Source: WTAW01 sp964406575
GTDB lineage: Bacteria; Acidobacteriota; Aminicenantia; Aminicenantales; Aminicenantaceae
Assembly: GCA_964406575.1 (NCBI GenBank)
Contig: CAYOSH010000020.1
Location: 1 to 64,000 of the forward strand
Direction of reading: 5' to 3'
Length of the DNA: 64,000 bases
Positions within the stretch are counted from its first letter, which is position 1. The number at the start of each line of letters is the position of its first letter. The position numbers and the translations under genes were made by a program. Below, piece after piece: positions 8,681 to 15,614 of the stretch. The notes beneath the pieces were generated by a model. It made no database searches. It was given only the letters and a program-made list of their open reading frames with translations, and had not been told where the DNA came from.

Positions 8681-9835
8681 TCAAATCGCTCTCCTCTCGC
8701 CTTTCCCTCGGATTTTTTCGAATCTTTTGTAAGCAAATGGTGTCAAATCAAAGTCCGAGGCCCCCTCGCAGATGAGCTCACTGAGGATTCGGCCGACAGC
8801 AGGTCCATGCTGGAAACCGTGACCGGAAAAACCGACAGCACAGAAGAATCCTCCGATGTCTGGGATGGCACCGATGATAGGATTCTCATCAGGGGTGATG
8901 GCATACAATCCGCCCCAACCCCTCAGGATTTCTGCGCGTTCCAGAACAGGCGCCCGGCCAACCGCCGCATCAATTACGCGTTCCAGGAAATCCCTGTCCA
9001 CATGGGTGTCAAAGCTGGGGGCCTCCTTGCGGTCGCTCATTCCTAAAATGATACACGGGTCTTCCCCGCGGAAGTAAAATAGGCTGTCCAGGTCAATGAC
9101 CATGGGGACGGGTCTTGCGATCAGGTCAAAAGCCTTTGTTGCGAAGACCTGGCGCCGATAGGGCTCTACCGGAAGCTCCAGACCCGCCATTCGTGCGATT
9201 TCTGCGCTCCATGCCCCTGCTGCGTTGATGACTGTCGGAGCGGAGATCGGGCCTTTAGACGTTTGAACTCCTCGAATCCTGCCATGTTCGACCTGAATGC
9301 CGGTGACTCGGGTCTGCTCCAGGATGTTGACGCCCAGTTTTCTGGCGGCATTGGCAAAAGCCATCGCAACGCTGTAGGGATCTGCATAACCATCTTCCCG
9401 GCAGAAGGTTCCGCCCTTGAGATCCTGAACTTCCAGATAGGCCCATCGCGACTGGATCTCCTCTGGAGATAGGATCTCTACAGGAACATGGTACTTGTGC
9501 TGCACCCGAACCCCTCGTTGGACGTCCTCCCAGGTGGCTGCGTTTTGGACAAGGAAAAGATATCCAGCCTGTCGGAACTGAATGTCCACGCCGAATTCCT
9601 CTTCGAACCGTTCGAACAGGCGGACAACTTCTTGGGAAAGAAGAATGTTTGCGGGGTGGGAGAACTGCTGGCGGATTCCCCCAACGCACAACCCCGTTGA
9701 GGCCTGAGCAAGGAGGTCTCTTTCGCAAAGAACAACATTGTTCTGCCCTCGTTTTGCCAGGTGGAAAGCCGTGCAAGCTCCGACAATCCCCCCTCCGATG
9801 ATCACCACATCCGATGTGTTTTTCCACGCACTCAT
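8681..9835 (-). CDS. FAD-dependent amine/imino-acid oxidoreductase (DAO superfamily)
   Basis: This 384-residue flavoenzyme has the dinucleotide-binding motif VIIGGGIVGA at about residues 10-19 and the C-terminal FAD motif NPIIGAIPDIGGFFCAVGF. It resembles the beta subunit of sarcosine oxidase and of proline or hydroxyproline dehydrogenases. The likely substrate is a secondary amino acid such as proline, hydroxyproline or sarcosine. Next to the two hydroxyproline genes, a role in proline or hydroxyproline oxidation is favoured. No electron-transfer partner subunit is adjacent. I prefer ATG 9835, with GAGG six bases upstream, over ATG 9847. The 145-base gap before it (9836-9980) holds no gene. 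Confidence 0.8.
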   Translation of the reverse strand: MSAWKNTSDVVIIGGGIVGACTAFHLAKRGQNNVVLCERDLLAQASTGLCVGGIRQQFSHPANILLSQEVVRLFERFEEEFGVDIQFRQAGYLFLVQNAATWEDVQRGVRVQHKYHVPVEILSPEEIQSRWAYLEVQDLKGGTFCREDGYADPYSVAMAFANAARKLGVNILEQTRVTGIQVEHGRIRGVQTSKGPISAPTVINAAGAWSAEIARMAGLELPVEPYRRQVFATKAFDLIARPVPMVIDLDSLFYFRGEDPCIILGMSDRKEAPSFDTHVDRDFLERVIDAAVGRAPVLERAEILRGWGGLYAITPDENPIIGAIPDIGGFFCAVGFSGHGFQHGPAVGRILSELICEGASDFDLTPFAYKRFEKIRGKGERRAI

Positions 9836-9980
9836 CAAAGACCTCATGTCCTCGTGACCCTAGTGTCTTGTGGCCTCCTCACTCTGCGACTCCCTCAGGG
9901 ACAGTAGCGAGGCTATGGCGCTGCCGGAATAGTGATTTGAAAGTGTTACAGCGTCACGAAAAATGCGGACATTCCCTTTT

Positions 9981-12161
9981 TTATTTTTTCTTCTCAGGTT
10001 TTTTCCGGGGTTTTTTCGTGATCTTCTTATCGTCTTTTTTCTCGTCTTTCTTTTTTTCGAGTGCGGATTTGAGCATGTCTCCGAAAATACCGTGCATGAG
10101 CTCTTCAGAAGGAACCTGCTTGAATTCTTCTTTCTTTTCTTTTGGGGGCACTTCTTTTTTCGGGCCTTCAGGAACCCGTTTCGTTTTGGCTTCGGTGTCT
10201 GCCTTCACAGCGAAAAGAGCTTCCAATTCAAATTCTTCCAACTCAATGCGTTCTTCGATGAGTTTTTTCTCTCCCTTTCTCTTCCTGGGAACTCTTTCTT
10301 CTTCCAGTTTCATGCGCTGTTTCTTCTTCTTGGGAACTTTTTCTCTCTTCTCTTTTTCAGCTCTTTCCCGCTCCAGCTCTTGCATAGGAAGCACCTCGGG
10401 AGCTTGCGCTGCAACAGGAGCCTCCACTTCTGGTTTGACTTCGAGAGGCTTTTCGACTTCCTCGACTTCTTGGAGTTCGACGAAAGCCTCAATCTCTCCG
10501 ACGGTCCCTATCTCCAGGACGCCCTCTTGGGGATACTCCTCGACTTGGTCCGCTTCATCGACATCAGAGGGGGCTGCGGAAGCTTCTTCCTCCAGCATCT
10601 CTTCTTCACCTTTGACCTTTTCGGCGTACAGGAATATTCCGGCATTCTTTTCGGATTGGAAGAATTCAGGGGACATAAACAAAGTTTTTTCCACATCTTC
10701 TTGGGACGTGTGTTTGAGTACATCAACCAGATGAAAAGCTCTCAAATGATGAAGGGACAAAGCCTCTGCCTCAAGACCAAAATGTTTAAAGACGAGTATC
10801 AGCAGCTCGCGAAGATCCTTTTTCTCTCTCTCATCATAGAACGTAAGAAGTTTACGCAGCGCATCGATCTCAATATGGATGATCTTGTGCGGGAGGCAAT
10901 GAGTGAAGGTTTCCTCGCCCTCGGTCAGGAATGTATCTTCCTTCGGGTCGTAGGTGATCTTGAGAAGAGTCAATTTTCTTTTTGATTTCTTCAGCCAGAA
11001 ACTAAAGCGAGTCTCTCCTGTTTTCTCGAGGGTCAGGCTTGCGCCCTGGGGAACGTTTTTTTCTTCATAGAACTCTTTTAGCCCGAGAAGGATGCCTGAA
11101 GATGGATAGAAATAGACGGTATAGTCTTTCTCTGTCTCTGCGTCTGTGAAGATATATTCTCTAGAATGAGACAACTCCCGGGTGAGGTTTTTCGGCACCT
11201 GTATTCCTCCAGAGAGGATCTCTCTCCAGGTCAAATACGCCTTGAGCGGGAATTTATGGCTCTTGGTGAGCTTAATGCTCATCTCTTCCTCAAAATCAGG
11301 GAGTTTTGCGCGTCGCGGAGAAAGGGGGAGATTTTTAAAAAAGGAATCGAGGATTTCCTTCGGAAGCCATCTGCCTTTATCTTCTGGGGATACAAACAGG
11401 ATATTCTTTTTGTATTCTTTATCCAGCACGTAATTGAGGCTGAGGCAGTGCAAGTCAAAGAGCTCATGGGATACATCCAGATTGAACAGCCGATTCACCA
11501 GCTCGGTCGTTGCCGCAGACTGTTTTGTCTCCCGGAAATATTTTTCCAATTCCTTGATTTTCTTTGCTGGTATGGGAATCCGTTTTTCAGTCAGATGCCA
11601 GAACTTGTTCCAGGTGAAGAATATGTCAGACTTGGCCAAGGCTGCCTCAAGGTTTTTTTGCAGCTTCTTGAGGTCTTTTTCAGTCATCGGCAGCTCATCC
11701 AACCTTGGGTCCTTGTCTCTTTTCAGGATTTGTGGCGCTTTGCCCTGTCCATCGATATTGCTGGGGAGGAGGACCTGCGTTTTGGTCTTTTTCATGTAAT
11801 CGATGTGTTTTCTGAACGTGCCGCCACCCGTGTAATCAACCTCGAGCATCTCGCAGTTGTAGCTTTCATAGGGGATCTTGTTGATGACCTTGAGGACAAC
11901 AGCCCCCTCAAAGGGTTCTGTCCCTTTGCTGCTGACAATCAGCGGCTCATTGTATTCTTTGTAGATGAGGTCTCCGACTTCATACTCATAATGGGGGTCA
12001 AACATTTTGACTTCATGGCTGAGCTGACCGGCTGTTTTGTTGAAAGCAATTTTTTTTACAAGCTCCTCCATGACAACCGGAACGTTGGTTTTTGATAGCT
12101 CTCCTTTGAGGAAAGAGAGATCAGATGGTGTGATCTTTGTGTTTTCGTTTTCTTTATCCAT
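9981..12161 (-). CDS. Large unknown protein with a highly charged C-terminal tail
   Basis: The 726-residue protein is not recognised. About residues 1-500 look globular. An early part (about 40-120: YEVGDLIYKEYNEPLIV, then EGAVVLKVI) could be a small beta barrel that binds nucleic acid or protein. From about 520 the sequence turns low-complexity: an acidic stretch rich in Glu and Pro, then a Lys/Arg-Glu stretch, ending in a lysine-rich tail (KKPRKKPEKKK) reminiscent of histone H1-like tails. ATG 12161 begins one base after the argF stop, so translation is probably coupled to argF; the longer frame from 12233 runs inside argF. There is no signal peptide, so it is probably cytoplasmic. A nucleoid or RNA-related function is speculation. 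Confidence 0.75.
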   Translation of the reverse strand: MDKENENTKITPSDLSFLKGELSKTNVPVVMEELVKKIAFNKTAGQLSHEVKMFDPHYEYEVGDLIYKEYNEPLIVSSKGTEPFEGAVVLKVINKIPYESYNCEMLEVDYTGGGTFRKHIDYMKKTKTQVLLPSNIDGQGKAPQILKRDKDPRLDELPMTEKDLKKLQKNLEAALAKSDIFFTWNKFWHLTEKRIPIPAKKIKELEKYFRETKQSAATTELVNRLFNLDVSHELFDLHCLSLNYVLDKEYKKNILFVSPEDKGRWLPKEILDSFFKNLPLSPRRAKLPDFEEEMSIKLTKSHKFPLKAYLTWREILSGGIQVPKNLTRELSHSREYIFTDAETEKDYTVYFYPSSGILLGLKEFYEEKNVPQGASLTLEKTGETRFSFWLKKSKRKLTLLKITYDPKEDTFLTEGEETFTHCLPHKIIHIEIDALRKLLTFYDEREKKDLRELLILVFKHFGLEAEALSLHHLRAFHLVDVLKHTSQEDVEKTLFMSPEFFQSEKNAGIFLYAEKVKGEEEMLEEEASAAPSDVDEADQVEEYPQEGVLEIGTVGEIEAFVELQEVEEVEKPLEVKPEVEAPVAAQAPEVLPMQELERERAEKEKREKVPKKKKQRMKLEEERVPRKRKGEKKLIEERIELEEFELEALFAVKADTEAKTKRVPEGPKKEVPPKEKKEEFKQVPSEELMHGIFGDMLKSALEKKKDEKKDDKKITKKPRKKPEKKK

Positions 12162-12162
12162 T

Positions 12163-13083
12163 TTATTTTGTGTTTTCCAAGAGCATGAGCAGGATGGCCT
12201 TTTGGACATGAAGCCTGTTTTCTGCTTGATCATACACGACGGATTGAGCGGAATCGATCACCTCATCGGTGACTTCCTCCCCTCTGTGAGCAGGAAGACA
12301 GTGCATGAAGATGGCGTCGGATCCTGCCAAGGCCAGGAGATTGCGGTTGACCTGGTAGGGCCTGAAGATCTCCAGCCTTTTGTCCTGCTCCGCCTCCTGT
12401 CCCATGGAAGCCCAAACATCTGTGTAAACGGCCTTAACGTCTTTTACGGCTTCTTTGGGGTCTGTTGTTAAACGGTAATCAAAGCCTGTGTCTTGGCCAT
12501 CCTCTTCAGCAAGCTTGAGGATTTTTGGGTCTGGCTCGTGTCCCGCTGGCGTTGCCACGGTCATATGGGTTCCCGCTTTTGCCGAGGCGAGGAGGAGACT
12601 GTGACAGACGTTGTTGCCGTCTCCCACATAGGCCAGCTTGAGACCGTGCACAGTGCCCATTTTTTCTCTGAGAGTGAAAAAATCAGCCATGGCTTGGCAG
12701 GGATGGAGAAGATCGGTCAGTGCGTTGATGACAGGAATGCCACTAACCTCTGCAAGATGGATAACGATGTTATGACCAAAGGTTCTGATTATGATCCCAT
12801 CCACCCAGCGCTCTAGGTTTTTCCCGACATCGGAGACAGACTCACGAGATCCCATCCGAATATCCGAAGGGCTCAAATAAATGGCTTCGCCCCCCAACTG
12901 GAGCATGCCCGTCTCAAACGTCATCCGTGTGCGGAGGGAGGGTTTTTCGAAAATCATGGCGAGGATCTTATGCGCAAGTTTATCCTGAAAGCGTTGTGGC
13001 TTGTTCTTGATTTTCTCTGTGAGGTCCAGAATCTCGCTAAACGCGTATACGCTGATGTCATGAATGCTCAAAAAATCGTCCAA
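12163..13083 (-). CDS. argF: Ornithine carbamoyltransferase
   Basis: Transfers carbamoyl between carbamoyl phosphate and ornithine/citrulline. The 306-residue protein has the carbamoyl-phosphate motif as SLRTR (about residue 50), HPCQAMAD (about 127) and HCLPAHRG (about 263), all diagnostic for this family. The directly preceding gene is carbamate kinase (12-nt gap), which points to the catabolic direction (phosphorolysis of citrulline to carbamoyl phosphate and then ATP), so arcB would be an equally good name. No arginine deiminase gene is in the window. The anabolic role cannot be excluded. The stop codon is followed after one base by the start of the 726-residue unknown protein. Confidence 0.92.
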   Translation of the reverse strand: MDDFLSIHDISVYAFSEILDLTEKIKNKPQRFQDKLAHKILAMIFEKPSLRTRMTFETGMLQLGGEAIYLSPSDIRMGSRESVSDVGKNLERWVDGIIIRTFGHNIVIHLAEVSGIPVINALTDLLHPCQAMADFFTLREKMGTVHGLKLAYVGDGNNVCHSLLLASAKAGTHMTVATPAGHEPDPKILKLAEEDGQDTGFDYRLTTDPKEAVKDVKAVYTDVWASMGQEAEQDKRLEIFRPYQVNRNLLALAGSDAIFMHCLPAHRGEEVTDEVIDSAQSVVYDQAENRLHVQKAILLMLLENTK

Positions 13084-13095
13084 CGTCTCATTCTC

Positions 13096-14046
13096 CTAGT
13101 GCGCAGATATTATCTTTGTTCCAGACCGATTAATCAAGGCTGCTTTCAGATGGCTCGCGGATGTGATCAGGACCTCTTTCCCTCCATTCTGGATATATTC
13201 GATGGCGGCCAGGATTTTTGGACCCATGGAACCGGGGGGAAATTGGCCTTCGTTTTGGTATTGAATGGCCTTTTTAACAGTCATCACAGGGATGGGCTTC
13301 TCATCCGGCTGTCCGAAATTCAAGCTCACCCTGGACACGTTGGTCAAAATGACAAACAGCTCCGCCTGGATTTCCCGGGCGATCAGGCTTGATGCGTAGT
13401 CTTTGTCGATAACAGCCTCCACACCCTGGAAGAGACCTCGGCCATTGATGATGACTGGGATGCCTCCGCCCCCTGCCGTGATGACGATTTTTCCCGAATG
13501 CACCAAGTCATGCAGCACTCTTTTCGGGACAATATCGATGGGTTTGGGTGAGGGGACCACTTTCCGGAATCCCCGGCCCGCATCTTCGGCCATCGCCCAT
13601 TTTTTCTCCCGCATGAGCATCTGCGCCCGGTATTTAGAGTAGAATGGACCCACGGGCTTGGTCGGATTTTCGAAGGCGGGATCGTCCTTGTCCACGACGA
13701 CTTGGGTGATGAGAGTGGCGATCTCTTTATCCACAGAGTTTTTTCTGAGTTCGTTGATGATGGTCTGCTCCAGCATGAACCCCATACTTCCCTCAGTCAT
13801 GGCATCGCAAATTTCGAGTGAAAATGGGGGGATCTTGTTCACCGCCTCTTCCATCTGGATGAGGAGATTCCCTACTTGAGGGCCGTTGCCATGGACGATG
13901 ATAAGGTCATATCCTTTTTTTACGACATGAATCATCAAATTTGCCGCTTTTTTGGCGTTGTTCATCTGTTCCTTTTGCAATCCTCTTTGTTCTTTGGGGA
14001 GGATGGCATTTCCGCCAAAAGCGATCACTGCGATTTTTCGTTTCAT
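13096..14046 (-). CDS. arcC: Carbamate kinase
   Basis: Carbamate kinase uses carbamoyl phosphate and ADP to make ATP, CO2 and ammonia, the energy-yielding step of arginine fermentation. The 316-residue protein starts IAVIAFGGNA, the glycine-rich N-terminal motif of amino-acid kinases, and has VHGNGPQVG (about residue 50), PSPKPIDIV (about 165) and the ITAGGGGIPV motif (about 190), all typical. ATG 14046 is chosen over the longer frame from 14115 because conserved sequence starts here and GGGAG lies about twelve bases upstream. A promoter candidate lies just before it. It leads the minus-strand operon with argF. Confidence 0.93.
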   Translation of the reverse strand: MKRKIAVIAFGGNAILPKEQRGLQKEQMNNAKKAANLMIHVVKKGYDLIIVHGNGPQVGNLLIQMEEAVNKIPPFSLEICDAMTEGSMGFMLEQTIINELRKNSVDKEIATLITQVVVDKDDPAFENPTKPVGPFYSKYRAQMLMREKKWAMAEDAGRGFRKVVPSPKPIDIVPKRVLHDLVHSGKIVITAGGGGIPVIINGRGLFQGVEAVIDKDYASSLIAREIQAELFVILTNVSRVSLNFGQPDEKPIPVMTVKKAIQYQNEGQFPPGSMGPKILAAIEYIQNGGKEVLITSASHLKAALINRSGTKIISAH

Positions 14047-14079
14047 AAAAAATTCGAACTCCCAGAAAAATAAAAAGGT

Positions 14080-14108
14080 AGTATAATACAGCCCCCCTGA
14101 ATATGCAA
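14080..14108 (-). promoter_or_regulatory. Promoter of the arcC-argF operon
   Basis: On the minus strand TTGCAT (14103-14108) and TATACT (14080-14085) are separated by exactly 17 bases. The -10 box matches five of six consensus positions and the -35 box three of six. A start near 14073 gives a leader of about 27 nt, including the ribosome site of arcC. Confidence 0.5.
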
Positions 14109-14200
14109 TATTCATGCATGGGTGCCGTGATGAATGGTATTCCGATGCTCCAATTGATGATTCGAAAACGGATACGGAATAGTAGTACGTATCTATTTAG

Positions 14201-14249
14201 ATGTAAGGGCCGTTGCCCAAACGGTCCTTTCGGGGGAGGGCCCCTACAT
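14201..14249. repeat. Compound hairpin repeat between arcC and a phosphoesterase gene
   Basis: ATGTAAGGGCC at 14201-14211 pairs with GGCCCCTACAT at 14239-14249 with one mismatch. Inside it GGGCCGTT (14208-14215, up to wobble) can pair with AACGGTCC (14219-14226). The element sits alone in the divergent gap 14047-14323. It looks like the GTAGGGGC-type palindromic repeats scattered in many bacterial genomes. Function unknown. Confidence 0.5.
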
Positions 14250-14323
14250 AGACTAGCTGTGGACATTCGGAGCCCGGGTATTTAAAATGAGAATGAGCCA
14301 AGATCAACAGAAGGCAGAAAAAC

Positions 14324-14806
14324 ATGATAGGCGTGATGTCCGATTCGCATGACAATGTCGATGCGATCAAGACGGCCGTGCGTTTTTTTAACGAAGTGAA
14401 GTGCACGCTGGTCCTCCATGCCGGAGATTTTGTCGCTCCTTTTGCGGCCCGGGAGCTGGGAAAGCTATCCTGCCAGATAAAGGCGGTGTTCGGGAATTGT
14501 GACGGAGAGAAAAAGGGGCTCAAAAAGGCCGTCGCGTCCTTTGGAGAGATCCAAAGAGCACCACTTATCTTTACGTATGAGAATAGGGAATTTCTGCTGA
14601 CCCACACACAATTCGCGAATGAAAGGTACCTGAGGACGGAGAAATACGATGTAATTATCTATGGCCACACACACAAACCTGATGTCCGAAGAGTCAGAGA
14701 CACGCTTCTCATCAACCCCGGCGAAACCGGCGGATGGCTGACCGGAAAAAATACAGTGGTGCTCTTAAATCCTGTTTTGCTCGAAGCGGAACTCGTTTTC
14801 TTATAG
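14324..14806 (+). CDS. YfcE/MJ0936-type metallophosphoesterase
   Basis: A compact 160-residue calcineurin-like phosphoesterase. All metal-site motifs are visible: SDSHDN (about residue 6), HAGDF (about 32), GNCD (about 57), THTQF (about 91, carrying a metal-binding His) and GHTHKP (about 111). Family members hydrolyse phosphodiesters in vitro, and the natural substrate is unknown. It is divergent from arcC and separated from the next confident genes by a long gap. AGAAGG lies upstream of ATG 14324 but spacing is long. Confidence 0.88.
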   Translation: MIGVMSDSHDNVDAIKTAVRFFNEVKCTLVLHAGDFVAPFAARELGKLSCQIKAVFGNCDGEKKGLKKAVASFGEIQRAPLIFTYENREFLLTHTQFANERYLRTEKYDVIIYGHTHKPDVRRVRDTLLINPGETGGWLTGKNTVVLLNPVLLEAELVFL

Positions 14807-14995
14807 GACAGATATATGAGTTTCGTCATTTTAATTCGTTTTTCGGTGGAAACTCTGGAAAGAGTGAGAGGCCGCGCCCGTTGTCCCAGAATACATCTGA
14901 GAGGGGTGACCCTGATCGGATCGATTTTCGTGCGGCCTGAGCGTGCTTGAGGCAGTAAAGAATTGATATCTACGATTACCCAGAAGGACTGAACA

Positions 14996-15121
14996 ATGGC
15001 TAGACAAATAAACAGACGCCAAAAACCGGCTTGGCAGAAGACCCGCAGGTCAAAATCTCCATTTCCCAAAAAAGGCCCGTCCAAAGAGCGCCCTCCTGCC
15101 AGCAGGCGAAAGACGGGATAA
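14996..15121 (+). CDS. Candidate 41-residue very basic protein
   Basis: A short frame of 41 codons encodes a protein with about 15 Lys/Arg residues and several Pro and Ser (it begins MARQINRRQ and ends RRKTG). AGAAGGA at 14983-14989 sits seven bases before the ATG, a good ribosome site. The composition resembles small ribosome-associated or RNA-binding proteins, but I recognise no family. It lies upstream of tRNA-Val and the translation-gene operon. No clear promoter is seen, though TTGAGG at 14947 with TACGAT 18 bases later is possible. It could be a chance frame. Confidence 0.4.
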   Translation: MARQINRRQKPAWQKTRRSKSPFPKKGPSKERPPASRRKTG

Positions 15122-15217
15122 CCTATGCTATCATCTCCTGCTGTGTTACAGAGTCACGCTTGAGTCATGTGGGTGCATTTCCAAACCGGTGATCGAATGA
15201 ACACAAGTTGCTTTATT

Positions 15218-15373
15218 GAGTGTCCCAATTGGTGATTGCGAAAACACGCTCAGTTTCCCCAGCGAGGAAACTTCGCTCGGTTCCGGGCTTCCCTCACCTC
15301 TGCCCCCGGGAGATGTGCCATGCCCACCTGGAGCCCTTCACACGGTTTTCTCCACCACACAATTGGGACACTC
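15218..15373. repeat. MITE-like inverted-repeat element, copy A (most complete)
   Basis: GAGTGTCCCAATTG at 15218-15231 and its exact inverse CAATTGGGACACTC at 15360-15373 bound a 156-bp non-coding segment. The internal part 15276-15301 and the right end 15342-15373 recur at 54082-54107 and 54145-54175, and related ends occur at 31093-31124 and 55658-55736. No transposase is encoded. The pattern fits a small non-autonomous mobile element. Confidence 0.65.
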
Positions 15374-15423
15374 GGATATCATTAATCAGAGATTTGGAAA
15401 TGGTAACGAGTCATGTCTGAGTA

Positions 15424-15452
15424 TTGACACTCAAGGACTAAATCATTAATAT
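15424..15452 (+). promoter_or_regulatory. Strong sigma-70 promoter of tRNA-Val
   Basis: TTGACA at 15424-15429 is a perfect -35 box. Exactly 17 bases later TAATAT at 15447-15452 matches five of six -10 positions. The predicted start, near 15459, lies about 14 bases before the mature tRNA. Read-through could also supply thrS. Confidence 0.8.
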
Positions 15453-15472
15453 ATATAGGCTTGTGAAAGCTT

Positions 15473-15547
15473 AGGCGCGTAGCTCAGTGGAAGAGTGCTT
15501 CCTTGACGCGGAAGAAGTCGAGGGTTCGATCCCCTCCGCGCCTACCA
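15473..15547 (+). tRNA. tRNA-Val (GAC)
   Basis: All arms fold: acceptor AGGCGCG/CGCGCCT, D stem GCTC/GAGT with a G-U pair, anticodon stem CTTCC/GGAAG with loop TTGACGC giving anticodon GAC, and T arm GAGGG/CCCTC with TTCGATC. The CCA end is encoded (15545-15547). The gene lies 68 nt before thrS behind a strong promoter. Confidence 0.95.
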
Positions 15548-15614
15548 TTTTTATTGGGTATTCTGAGGGACCAGCAAAGAGATTGTGCCTGCCTTTTGAA
15601 TACATTAAACGGGA

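Noticed and set aside
9963..10985. Plus-strand frames opposite the charged tail of the 726-residue protein
   Set aside because: They are Phe- and Ser-rich mirror images of the Lys/Glu-rich minus-strand coding sequence; no start site or family features.
11166..12095. Long plus-strand frame of 309 codons
   Set aside because: Antisense to the minus-strand unknown protein, which has the better start and a coupled position after argF.
15548..15614. Possible T-box or attenuator before thrS
   Set aside because: The 67-base leader has no specifier loop, T-box sequence or terminator hairpin.
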